Shown in pieces: positions 26,059-35,104 of a stretch of DNA of 64,000 nt. A program made the translations under genes and the position numbers. Below the pieces are notes generated by a model. It did not search any database. It worked only from the letters and a program-made list of their open reading frames with translations, and was not told the DNA's origin. The DNA comes from Cohnella mopanensis (GTDB lineage Bacteria; Bacillota; Bacilli; Paenibacillales; Paenibacillaceae). The stretch lies in NCBI RefSeq assembly GCF_022352055.1, contig NZ_JAKRWM010000001.1, positions 496,001-560,000 of the forward strand. Direction: 5' to 3'. Numbering within the stretch: position 1 is the stretch's first letter; each line of letters begins with the position of its first letter.

Positions 26059-27546
26059 ATGAAGAAGTGGTTAGTCTTGTTGTTCGTCGTCATTGGCATG
26101 CTGTTCCTAAGTGCTGGCATCGTAAGCGCCGCTAAAACAGAAGCGCTGATTCCAAAGCTGATTCTGGACGGCAAAGCTTTAGAGCCCCCAGTTCCCCCGG
26201 TAGTTGTAGGTCAGACGGTTATGATTCCCGTAAGGATCGCAACCTCCAATCTGGGGTACAAGGTGGATTACGACAATAAGAAGAAGCAGGTTACGGTATC
26301 GAGCGGTTCCAAGCAATTGGTCATGACATTGGATCAGAAAACGGCTTACCTCGATAACAAACCGACGGAAATGGTAAGGGCGCCCCTGTTAGTATCCCAA
26401 AACATACTTATTCCTCTTAGATTTCTAGGCGACTCTTTAGGCGTCCAAGTTTTCTGGGATAATCAAATTAAATCGGCTTTTCTTTTTTCATCGGGAAATG
26501 CGGGTAACGGAAACACCGAACAACCCAAACCTACCGATCCGCCGGATGGTGGATTAATTGGCATTGTAGACCCGGAAGAGGGGAATTCCTCGGAAGGCGT
26601 TACGGATGGTGGAGGAACGGAAATTCCGCCAACGACGACGGTTCCGCCGGTCATCACCGGCAATCTGCTAGAGGTTCGCTACGAGACCGACGTGGTCGTG
26701 CTGAAGTACGATGGCATGATCTCGCCGAACGCTTTTAAGTTGGACAACCCTAAGCGGATAGTCGTTGATATCCCGAATGCTCAATATTCAGACGTTTTTG
26801 TGCCAGCCGTCGATCTCACCACGGTGAGCCAAGGCGTGTTTGAAGTAGCGGGACACGAAGCTCTGCAGAAGGTTCGATACTCTTTGTTCGGATCGGCCAA
26901 ATCGCCACGAATCGTGTTAGACCTTGCTCAGAATTGGGATTACGAGCTAGTTAACGATGCATATGCTAGCGAGCTAAGAATCCTGCTTAAGAAACCGGTA
27001 ACGGACAAGTCGGTCTACACGGTAGTATTAGATGCGGGGCATGGCGGCTCGGATCCGGGAGCTATTAGCTTGACCAAACGGCCCGAGAAAGACTTTAATC
27101 TATCCGTCATTCTCAAAGTCAGAGATATACTTGCAAGAGACGAGAGAATCAAGCTAGTCTTGACGCGTTCCGACGATTCGTTCCCGACGCTTGATTCCAG
27201 GTCGGAACTCGCGAATGCCGTACAAGCAGATCTGTTCGTATCGGTGCATGCCAATAGTTATACCGCTGCTACGAATGGTACCGAAACGTATTATACCCGC
27301 GAGGAGAGCAAGGAGTTTGCGAATCTCATGCACTCCGTGTTCGCTCCGTCAACCGGGCTTAAAGACAACGGCGTTCGGAATAAAAGCTTAAGCGTTACTA
27401 GGAAGACGACGATGCCGGCGATTTTGCTGGAAGTCGGATATCTATCCAGTAAGATCGACGAGCCGAAATTGTGGACGAACGAGCTTCAAGACCGCGTTGC
27501 TCAAGCCATTGCTACAGGCATTAAGCTTCAGTTGAAATTATCTTAA
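26059..27546 (+). CDS. Secreted N-acetylmuramoyl-L-alanine amidase with copper-amine-oxidase-like and AMIN domains
   Basis: 495 aa. Signal peptide at about 1-25. A copper amine oxidase N-terminal-like domain follows (about 30-145, PVPPVVVGQTVMIPVRIA, NILIPLRFLGDSLGVQV), common in Paenibacillus surface proteins. A Gly/Pro/Thr-rich linker (150-195) leads to an AMIN domain (about 200-300) that targets the cell wall, and an Amidase_3 catalytic domain from about 318 (VVLDAGHGGSDPGAI; SVHANS; LLEVGYLSS) with the zinc ligands and catalytic glutamate. It cleaves the amide bond between MurNAc and the stem peptide. GAGGTG precedes the ATG. Confidence 0.93.
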   Translation: MKKWLVLLFVVIGMLFLSAGIVSAAKTEALIPKLILDGKALEPPVPPVVVGQTVMIPVRIATSNLGYKVDYDNKKKQVTVSSGSKQLVMTLDQKTAYLDNKPTEMVRAPLLVSQNILIPLRFLGDSLGVQVFWDNQIKSAFLFSSGNAGNGNTEQPKPTDPPDGGLIGIVDPEEGNSSEGVTDGGGTEIPPTTTVPPVITGNLLEVRYETDVVVLKYDGMISPNAFKLDNPKRIVVDIPNAQYSDVFVPAVDLTTVSQGVFEVAGHEALQKVRYSLFGSAKSPRIVLDLAQNWDYELVNDAYASELRILLKKPVTDKSVYTVVLDAGHGGSDPGAISLTKRPEKDFNLSVILKVRDILARDERIKLVLTRSDDSFPTLDSRSELANAVQADLFVSVHANSYTAATNGTETYYTREESKEFANLMHSVFAPSTGLKDNGVRNKSLSVTRKTTMPAILLEVGYLSSKIDEPKLWTNELQDRVAQAIATGIKLQLKLS

Positions 27547-27550
27547 ATCA

Positions 27551-27572
27551 TCCGGCCCCTACGGGGGCCGGT
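27551..27572. terminator. GC-rich hairpin between amidase and SLH genes
   Basis: CCGGCCCC-TAC-GGGGGCCGG is a strong hairpin but lacks a proper T run, so it may terminate weakly or stabilise the mRNA end. Confidence 0.45.
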
Positions 27573-27601
27573 ATATGTGTATCTAGGGAGAGGGGACTAT
27601 T

Positions 27602-30316
27602 TTGACGATGAAGAAAAAAGTTTCTAAGAGCATTACCGGTTTGTTGGCTGCATCGCTAGTATGTTCGGGAGTTTCCTTGATCCCGGCTTCAGCGTCGGCA
27701 GCTTCTCCCTTCTCGGATGTTAAACCGGGCTGGGCCGAGAAGCATATCGCGAAATTGGCTTTGCAAGGATTACTTAAGGGCGGATCCGATGGAAAGTTTA
27801 ATCCGACCAAATCATTGTCTCGTCAAGAGGCGGTTATTATCGCACTGAGATTCATGGGAGTCGAACAAGAAGTCAACAAAACCGAAGCGCTTGTATTCCC
27901 TAGCGTACTCGTCATTAAGGAAGACTATAAGCCATACATAAAACTAGCATTGAAGAAAAAAATTCTGCTTATCGGCGAAGAAACGGAATTGGCGGAGAAA
28001 GAGAAGGGCAAAGAGTGGGGAAATAGTCCGGCAACGCGGGAATGGATGACGCGCTTACTCGTGAGAGCGATCGGCAAGGACGCTGAAGCCGAACTGGCGA
28101 AGGCGCAAAACACATCTTTCGGCGATGACGCTAAGATCGACGCCGGGTTGAAAGGTTACGTTAACGTTGCGGTTTCCACCGGACTCGTATCGGGTATCAA
28201 CGGGAAGTTTGAACCTACCCAACAAGTATCCCGCGAAATGGCATCTACCTTGTTTAGCCGCGCAGAGGATAAAATTTCCGTCGCTTATTCCGGGCAGGTC
28301 GTCGGTACGCTGACGGCCGTCTCGTCCGATAAAATCACGTTACGCCATCCGGACGGAGTCGTTAAAGAATATAAGTTGTCTCCGACAGCGTCGATCTACG
28401 GCTACAAATCCGAAACGTCAAGCGCGATTACGACTCTGAAGCTATATACTAACGTCATTTTGATTAGTAATAGCGATGGTTCCGTCGGATATGTGGAACA
28501 AACGAGCGAATCGGCAAACGTGAAAGATTATGAGGGTACGTTAACTCTCGTGACGGAGTCTGAAAGTAAACTGACTTTCTTGATCAATAACGACTATAAG
28601 CCGTTTAATTATGACGCCAAAAACCCGCCGACGATTAAAGACGTTAACGGACAGGTATTGACCATCAGTCAGTTGCCGCTTAACGTTCCGGTTAAATTTA
28701 CGGTAGAGTCGCCAGCGAACGTAGACGGAAAAATTCTGTCCTTAACCGTGAACCAGTCCGTTACGAACAAAACGGGTGCAGGTACCGTAGCGGCATGGAA
28801 TGCGGCTGGTCTCTCGCTGCAAGTGAAGGATGCAGCAGGCAAGACGGATACTTATCCCGTAGCGTCGACTGCGACGCTTAAGCATAGCGATGCCAACTTG
28901 ACGCTTGATCAACTCGTAGTCGGAGACGCGATCACGTACGAGGTCAAGAACGGCACGGTAACGAGCATGGTCGTCACGAAAAAAGTACAGCCTCCGATTA
29001 CGGGCGTTGTTAGCTTAATTGATAAAGTGGGGAAAACGATTCAGTACACTGTGAACAATAAGCTCGCAGCGGAATATTTGGCGGATAACGTCACAGTTCA
29101 AATCGAAGGATTGCCCAACGTAACCTTGGATGACCTCTTTAAGGGGGACACCATATCGATGACAATGAACGATAGCGGCAAAGTTTCCGTTATTTCTGTT
29201 ACGGGCAGATCGGTTAGTTTCTTGAACGGAGCTACCGTTACTTCCAATGGGATTACAGAAGATCTCTTAGTCGTAACCAGCACGGATAACGTTAGGAAAC
29301 CACTGCTCATCAACGAGTCTACGCGCTTTGACCTGAACGGCGTGAAAATCACGCAAAAAGAAGCAGCCCAGTACATTACCAAAGGGAAAAAGATTAATGT
29401 CGGGTATACGGGTTCGAATGCGGCTTATGTATCCATCGTTTCGCAATACGTTGGAACGGTAGTGGAAAATAATACGACAGCGAGAACGCTAAAAATTTCC
29501 CTGGATAATGCGAATACGGTTACTCTTCCTTATTCTAATTTCTATCCTACTGTGGAAATTTACGGACAAAACAACCCGTCTTTCTTGGATGTCCATGCGG
29601 GAGACAAGATTACCGCGGTTATGGATTATTTGACGCAAGAGCAGATCGTCTCGGTTCTCGTGCAGAAATCCGTACAATTTGATCTCGTATCGGCTGATGT
29701 CGCGACTAACAAATTGCGTGCAAAACGCGCGGACGGCGTCATCGAGGAATGGAACATGAATTTGTCTACGTTGATCACGCTCCAAGACGAGAATGGGACT
29801 TCCATCAGCCTTAGCGCGCTCAACCAATCGAACGCGAACATACTGAACGTCACTTTCAAAGGGAAATCGCCGCAAAAAATAAAAGCTACGGCCACGACAT
29901 ACGGAAGAGTATCCAGCGTTAATTCTTCGGCATCTTCGCTGGACATCGTGATCAATAGCGGTGCGACGATCACCAAATCGTTCACGACTGCTCCGATCAT
30001 TAAGAAGGACAACGCTACTCTGAATTCATTAGCTTCGGTTCAGCCAGAAGATCGTGTGGAAATACGCTTAGACGAGAATGACCGTCCGGTCATTCAGATC
30101 ATTCCGGCGCTGCGTAAAACGATCCAACTTACGGATAGCAATCAGAAATTCGTCTATATCTTTATAGACACGTTCGGTGAGACGAATAAATACTCGGTAG
30201 ATCCGAAAGCTTACATTCATCAAGGTTCCAAGACATTGACTTTGTCCGACCTGAAGAGAGATGATGCAGTTTCGCTGTACATTCTTAGAGGGAATGTAAT
30301 CGAGATTTCCAAGTAA
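27602..30316 (+). CDS. S-layer homology domain surface protein
   Basis: 904-aa secreted protein. A signal peptide of about 34 residues ends near ASAASPF. Three SLH domains follow: about 35-80 (FSDVKPGWAEKHIAKLALQGLLKG), about 95-155 (more divergent, with a charged insert) and about 170-218 (GLVSGINGKFEPTQQVSREMA). They should bind secondary cell-wall polymer. The remaining 680 residues are beta-rich, with repeated modules resembling one another (repeated VxDxITYEV/GDxI-type turns) and no recognised enzyme domain. The start is probably TTG at 27602, six bases after an AGGGGA site; the ATG two codons later is 12 bases away. It may be structural or bind carbohydrate; that is inference. Confidence 0.88.
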   Translation: MTMKKKVSKSITGLLAASLVCSGVSLIPASASAASPFSDVKPGWAEKHIAKLALQGLLKGGSDGKFNPTKSLSRQEAVIIALRFMGVEQEVNKTEALVFPSVLVIKEDYKPYIKLALKKKILLIGEETELAEKEKGKEWGNSPATREWMTRLLVRAIGKDAEAELAKAQNTSFGDDAKIDAGLKGYVNVAVSTGLVSGINGKFEPTQQVSREMASTLFSRAEDKISVAYSGQVVGTLTAVSSDKITLRHPDGVVKEYKLSPTASIYGYKSETSSAITTLKLYTNVILISNSDGSVGYVEQTSESANVKDYEGTLTLVTESESKLTFLINNDYKPFNYDAKNPPTIKDVNGQVLTISQLPLNVPVKFTVESPANVDGKILSLTVNQSVTNKTGAGTVAAWNAAGLSLQVKDAAGKTDTYPVASTATLKHSDANLTLDQLVVGDAITYEVKNGTVTSMVVTKKVQPPITGVVSLIDKVGKTIQYTVNNKLAAEYLADNVTVQIEGLPNVTLDDLFKGDTISMTMNDSGKVSVISVTGRSVSFLNGATVTSNGITEDLLVVTSTDNVRKPLLINESTRFDLNGVKITQKEAAQYITKGKKINVGYTGSNAAYVSIVSQYVGTVVENNTTARTLKISLDNANTVTLPYSNFYPTVEIYGQNNPSFLDVHAGDKITAVMDYLTQEQIVSVLVQKSVQFDLVSADVATNKLRAKRADGVIEEWNMNLSTLITLQDENGTSISLSALNQSNANILNVTFKGKSPQKIKATATTYGRVSSVNSSASSLDIVINSGATITKSFTTAPIIKKDNATLNSLASVQPEDRVEIRLDENDRPVIQIIPALRKTIQLTDSNQKFVYIFIDTFGETNKYSVDPKAYIHQGSKTLTLSDLKRDDAVSLYILRGNVIEISK

Positions 30317-30350
30317 GTAAGACAGAACCGTATAATGGCTTCATCTCGGT

Positions 30351-30380
30351 ACCCTAGTCTACAAGGCTAGGGTGCTTTTT
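30351..30380 (+). terminator. Rho-independent terminator after the SLH gene
   Basis: ACCCTAG pairs with CTAGGGT around a nine-base loop, followed by GC and five T residues. Confidence 0.8.
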
Positions 30381-30458
30381 ATGGACGGCGTGCATATTGC
30401 CGACAAACCGAACTTCCGGTACACTTGTTATGAATTTCATATTCCCGAAGGAGTGCCT

Positions 30459-31127
30459 ATGAACGCCGTAACGATAAGGCAAGTGCTGAATACGATCGCC
30501 GAGATGTTCCCGGATGCGCATTGCGAGCTGAACCACCGCAATCCGTTCGAGCTGACGATCGCCGTCCTGCTATCCGCCCAATGCACGGATGAAACCGTCA
30601 ATAAGGTGACGGCTTCTTTATTTGATAAATATCGAACTCCGCAAGACTACTTGGAAGTACCGCTGGAAGAGTTGGAGAACGACATTCGCAGAATCGGACT
30701 TTTCCGAAATAAAGCGGCAAATATCCAGAAGTTATGCAGGCTCGTTATCGATAAGCACAACGGAGAGATTCCCCGTACGCACGAGGAACTAACCGAGCTG
30801 CCTGGCGTTGGCCGGAAGACGGCTAACGTCGTGATGTCCAACGCATTCGATGTGCCCGCCATCGCGGTGGATACGCATGTTGAACGCGTTTCGAAACGGC
30901 TAGACATCGCAAAGCTGGATGACTCCGTGCTTGAAGTCGAGAAGAAGCTCATGCGCAAGGTTCCGCGCGAAGAGTGGACGATAACGCACCATAGGTTAAT
31001 TTTCTTTGGTAGGTATCACTGTAAGGCCCAAAATCCGAAATGCGATCTATGTCCGATCTTAGAGCATTGCAAAGAAGGGAAGTCCCGTATGAAGGCGGCT
31101 TTGAAAAAAAGGAGCGTAACCTCGTGA
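30459..31127 (+). CDS. nth: Endonuclease III
   Basis: 222-aa DNA glycosylase/AP lyase. LPGVGRKTANVVMSNAF is the helix-hairpin-helix with the catalytic lysine region, and IAVDTHVERVSKRL contains the conserved aspartate. A C-terminal C-x6-C-x2-C-x5-C cluster (CKAQNPKCDLCPILEHC) binds a 4Fe-4S cluster. It removes oxidised pyrimidines in base-excision repair. AAGGAG lies five bases before the ATG at 30459. Its stop overlaps the dynamin gene start (GTGA). In Bacillus nth follows dnaD. Confidence 0.96.
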   Translation: MNAVTIRQVLNTIAEMFPDAHCELNHRNPFELTIAVLLSAQCTDETVNKVTASLFDKYRTPQDYLEVPLEELENDIRRIGLFRNKAANIQKLCRLVIDKHNGEIPRTHEELTELPGVGRKTANVVMSNAFDVPAIAVDTHVERVSKRLDIAKLDDSVLEVEKKLMRKVPREEWTITHHRLIFFGRYHCKAQNPKCDLCPILEHCKEGKSRMKAALKKRSVTS

Positions 31128-34100
31128 GTCATAACGGCATCAGTGCTCCAGTACCGACAGCATCATTTAATGATCAGCAATCATCCGAAATTGCTTTATT
31201 TCGAAATTCCCTTACAAAGATGTCTGAACGGGTATCCGTCAACAATGACCCCGTACAAGCCGAGAAGTTCAATGAGCTTTCCGAGAAACTAAAGCTCGGT
31301 CGAATGACGGTCGCTTTCTGCGGCCATTTTTCCGCGGGGAAATCAACATTGGTCAACACGCTTTGCGGAGCTTCGTTACTTCCGGCATCGCCGATTCCAA
31401 CCAGCGCGAACGTCGTCACGGTCGTGAACGGCGAGCCTTATGCGGAGACGGTTTTCCGCGATTCCAACGGTACGGCCTTTCCGTCGCGGACAATCCCTGT
31501 CGATCGTCTGCATGATTTCGCCGTGGATGGCGAAGGCGTTACGTCGATCCACGTTTCTTACCCCATCCCGTTACTCGGTGAACGGATGGCGATCGTGGAT
31601 ACGCCGGGCGTCGATTCGACGGACGGAGCGCATCGAGCGGCTACGGAATCAGCGCTGCACTTGGCGGACGTCGTTTTCTACGTTACCGATTACAACCATG
31701 TCCAATCCGAGGTTAATTTCCGCTTTTTGCGCAGTATGGCGAGATGGGGCAAACCGACGTACTTGATCGTGAATCAGATCGATAAACATCGCGAAGATCA
31801 GATTTCGTTTATGGAGTTCCGGGATAGTCTAGGGCAAGCTCTGAGCAATTGGGATATTCAACCCGCGGCTACGTTGTTCTTGTCCTTAAGAGAACCGGAT
31901 CATCCCCTCTCCCAGTGGGAGCAATTACTGCAATTGGTTAGAGACCTTCAACCTTTGGCGACACCGCTCATGCTGAGAAGCGCCGATCGATCCGCGCATC
32001 ATCTTGCGGAGCAATACCGAGAGACGCTGCATTCCCATAACCAGAGCCTTAGAGAATCGTTACAGCGTGAACTTGGCGACAATGGAGAAGAGGAACAGCG
32101 GTCCGCTTTAAGAAGCTCTCTTGATCAGAGTATCACCGAGCTCGAGTCTACAGGCGAGAGACGCAGGCATCGCGTTAGAACGGAATTGGAGAAGCTGCTG
32201 AACAATGCCAATCTAACGCCGGCCGAAACCCGCGAGAAAGCGCGAGAAGTGCTTGTCGCGATGCAACAGGGCTTCAAAGCGGGCTGGCTCGCCGGCGCGG
32301 CGAAGACAGAGGCTGAAAGATCAGCCCGATTAGAGCGGCTTGCGGACGACTTTAACCGTCAAGTATCGGCACACGTAACCGGGCATCTGATCGACATCTT
32401 GCGGAAGGAAGCCGAACAATCCGGTTTGCAAGGCGAAGAGCTCGAGTCCTCGATCGCGGCTTGCTTCAAGCCGATTAGTTCAGGCTGGCTGCGGGATCTC
32501 GTGAAGCCGGGCGCAGGCGCGGAAGGCCAAGCGACTTTGCACTATTCCGCCGAAATCAGCACGGAGCTCAAATCGGAATATCGCAAATCGGCGTTGCTGT
32601 GGATTGATGATCTACAGCTTAGATTTCAAGCGGATATCAACGGAGAAATAGATGATCTTCGCAAGCAACTTGACGATTTGTCCGCAAAGGATGCAATTGC
32701 TAATAAAATGACGTTGCTTGAGCAGGAAGAAAAGGCAGAGGAGCAAAGCTTGGTTGCATTGCTGCCGGCTGCCGGCTATGCAGATCTGGAATTGCCTTCC
32801 CCGGATGCGGTATCCGCGGATAAGATCAGCAGCGTCGCTAACACTGCCTTGCAACAACCGATAACCGAACAACCATCACATAGCAGTACGACGACCGTTA
32901 ACGAGCTTGGCAAGGCGGCTACGGAGCCGGAGGAGCATGCGGGTACACTCGGAACTCCTAAAGGCGCTGCAGATATGCTCGAGCGTTCGGCGGCGTTACT
33001 GACGAAGGTGCCTGCATTACGCAGCATTGCCGATAGCTTGCAGGCTAAAGCGGAGCGGTTCAAGAATAGAAACTTCACGATCGCATTGTTCGGAGCGTTC
33101 AGCGCGGGCAAATCGTCTTTCGCCAACGCACTCGTAGGTAAGTCCGCTCTGCCGGTATCCCCGAATCCGACGACGGCAACGATTAACCGGATCGTTGCAC
33201 CGACTGCCGAGCATGCGGACGGTACCGCGCTCGTCACGATGAAATCGCTGGACGGCTTCGTGGAAGATATTCGCCATTCTCTCGGGCGAATTGGGGTCGG
33301 GAAAGATAAATTGGCTGCGGCAGGGACGGACGTTCCGAAGCTGCTATCGCTCAAGGATCCAATCTCCGCTAGTGAGCTGCATCCGCGCGGGAGGCCTCAT
33401 TTGGCGTTCCTGACCGCGGCAGCTAAGGGCTGGAGTGAATATGGCCAACTGCTCGGACAGAAGCTTGCCGTGCTAGAAGCGGAGTACCGAAAATTCGCTG
33501 CGGAAGAGCAGGCATCTTGCTTCGTTGCGGAGATCGACCTGTTCGTCGACTCTCCGATTACCCGAAGCGGCGCCGTGCTCGTGGATACGCCCGGAGCGGA
33601 TTCCATTAATGCCCGCCATACCGGTGTTGCGTTCCAATATATCAAGAACGCGGATGCGGTATTGTTCGTGACCTATTACAACCATGCGTTTACGGAAGCG
33701 GATCGGGAGTTCCTGAACCAGCTTGGAAGCGTGAAGGACGTATTCGAGCTCGATAAAATGTTCTTTATCATTAACGCCGCTGATCTCGCTTCCTCCGAAG
33801 CCGAATTAGATGCGGTACGCGAGCATGTAGGGAAGCAACTGCTCAAGCACGGCATACGTAAGCCAAGGCTGTTTGCGGTGTCCAGTTTGCAAGGTTTGCG
33901 GGCAAAGCAATCCCATGACGCGGAATCGTTGAAAGTTTCAGGCGTTCAAGCTTTCGAGCATTCTTTCCGGTCTTTCTCCGAGGAAGAGCTTGGCGGTCTG
34001 GCACTCGCATCTGCCAACAAGGAATTAGATCGCGTCGATAAGCTGCTGGACAGCTGGCTGCAATCCGCTAACGAAGATGCGGCTACTAGAGAATCGAAGG

Positions 34101-34846
34101 CGGTGCGTCTTCGGGAACAAGCGCAGCGCTGGCAAAACGAAGGCGCGGAGAACGTTCCGGCAGCGACGGTTCAGCCTTTGCATCAGGAAATCGGCGAACA
34201 AATATACCATTTGCGCCAAAGGCTTAAATTCAGGTTCAAGGAGCATTTTCAGTCGGCTTTTCACCCCTCCGTGCTACAAGACGACGGCCGAGATTTGAAG
34301 AAGCTGCTCCTAGCCTGCGGAGATGATCTCAAACGTTCGTTAAGCGAGGATCTGCTGCAAGAGCTTAGAGCAGCGGGACTGCGCTTGGAAGGGACGATTC
34401 ATGCGCTCGCGGAGAAAGCGCTAGGCGCGTTATCAGGCTTAGCGGATATGGAACGGGAAGGATTCTCGCCAGAGTCTTCGGAACGAAGCCAATTGGAGCT
34501 TCCTATGCCGGTTGTATTCGCGAACGGACCGTATTTCGAAACGAAACAGCTATGGAACGCTTTCCGTTCTCCTAAGCATTTCTTCGAGAAGGAAGGATCC
34601 GTATCTCTTAGGGAACAACTTAACGAAGACCTCTTCAAAGAGATGGATATAGAGCTTGATGCTCTGCGGTTGAGTTGGAATAGTAATGCTGAGAAGGCGT
34701 TACAGGAGGCGGTACGGGTCACATCGCTTCACTGGTCGGAGCAGTTGGCTGCGTTCGCGCTGAGCATGAGCCAATCGCTTCGGGAACCCGGCGAGGAACG
34801 GATCTTGGCGGATTTGCAAGAACAGTGGCGGAAAATCAGGCATTAA
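31124..34846 (+). CDS. dynA: Bacterial dynamin-like protein with two GTPase domains (DynA type)
   Basis: 1240-aa protein with two dynamin units in one chain. The first P-loop is GHFSAGKST (67-75), with DTPGVDS as G3 and NQIDK as G4. The second P-loop is GAFSAGKSS (about 655), with DTPGADS and NAADL. Long helical stalk-like regions follow each GTPase domain. Layout and length match Bacillus DynA (YpbR), which arose by fusion, tethers and fuses membranes and protects the membrane against phage and pore-forming agents (family knowledge). The GTG at 31124 overlaps the nth stop and has GGAG nine bases upstream. Confidence 0.92.
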   Translation: MSHNGISAPVPTASFNDQQSSEIALFRNSLTKMSERVSVNNDPVQAEKFNELSEKLKLGRMTVAFCGHFSAGKSTLVNTLCGASLLPASPIPTSANVVTVVNGEPYAETVFRDSNGTAFPSRTIPVDRLHDFAVDGEGVTSIHVSYPIPLLGERMAIVDTPGVDSTDGAHRAATESALHLADVVFYVTDYNHVQSEVNFRFLRSMARWGKPTYLIVNQIDKHREDQISFMEFRDSLGQALSNWDIQPAATLFLSLREPDHPLSQWEQLLQLVRDLQPLATPLMLRSADRSAHHLAEQYRETLHSHNQSLRESLQRELGDNGEEEQRSALRSSLDQSITELESTGERRRHRVRTELEKLLNNANLTPAETREKAREVLVAMQQGFKAGWLAGAAKTEAERSARLERLADDFNRQVSAHVTGHLIDILRKEAEQSGLQGEELESSIAACFKPISSGWLRDLVKPGAGAEGQATLHYSAEISTELKSEYRKSALLWIDDLQLRFQADINGEIDDLRKQLDDLSAKDAIANKMTLLEQEEKAEEQSLVALLPAAGYADLELPSPDAVSADKISSVANTALQQPITEQPSHSSTTTVNELGKAATEPEEHAGTLGTPKGAADMLERSAALLTKVPALRSIADSLQAKAERFKNRNFTIALFGAFSAGKSSFANALVGKSALPVSPNPTTATINRIVAPTAEHADGTALVTMKSLDGFVEDIRHSLGRIGVGKDKLAAAGTDVPKLLSLKDPISASELHPRGRPHLAFLTAAAKGWSEYGQLLGQKLAVLEAEYRKFAAEEQASCFVAEIDLFVDSPITRSGAVLVDTPGADSINARHTGVAFQYIKNADAVLFVTYYNHAFTEADREFLNQLGSVKDVFELDKMFFIINAADLASSEAELDAVREHVGKQLLKHGIRKPRLFAVSSLQGLRAKQSHDAESLKVSGVQAFEHSFRSFSEEELGGLALASANKELDRVDKLLDSWLQSANEDAATRESKAVRLREQAQRWQNEGAENVPAATVQPLHQEIGEQIYHLRQRLKFRFKEHFQSAFHPSVLQDDGRDLKKLLLACGDDLKRSLSEDLLQELRAAGLRLEGTIHALAEKALGALSGLADMEREGFSPESSERSQLELPMPVVFANGPYFETKQLWNAFRSPKHFFEKEGSVSLREQLNEDLFKEMDIELDALRLSWNSNAEKALQEAVRVTSLHWSEQLAAFALSMSQSLREPGEERILADLQEQWRKIRH

Positions 34847-34857
34847 CCAGCGTTATC

Positions 34858-34900
34858 GGCTCTCTTCTATCTTAAACCGGATAGAAGGGGGCCTTTTCTT
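34858..34900 (+). terminator. Rho-independent terminator after dynA
   Basis: GGC-TCTTCTATC pairs with GATAGAAG-GGCC, with a T-rich tail. The 258-base gap to the next gene also includes the exporter's promoter region, where I see no clear promoter. Confidence 0.82.
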
Positions 34901-35104
34901 TGTTTGCCTTACATTTCCTCCCGTAACCTTATCAAATGGGGGATATACGGTATGAATAACGAAGATTTCGGAGAATTCCGATGGAATCATTGCGCTCTTC
35001 CCACTATTCTCCAAAGTAATGCCGAATAGGACCGCATAGCGCGTTTGCCGGGGGATTGCGATTAAGCTACACTGCCGTAGAAAGCAGCGAGAGGAGGACC
35101 ATTA

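Noticed and set aside
34952..35029. 25-codon frame starting MNNEDFGEF in the dynA-exporter gap
   Set aside because: Weak start region and very short; no supporting context.
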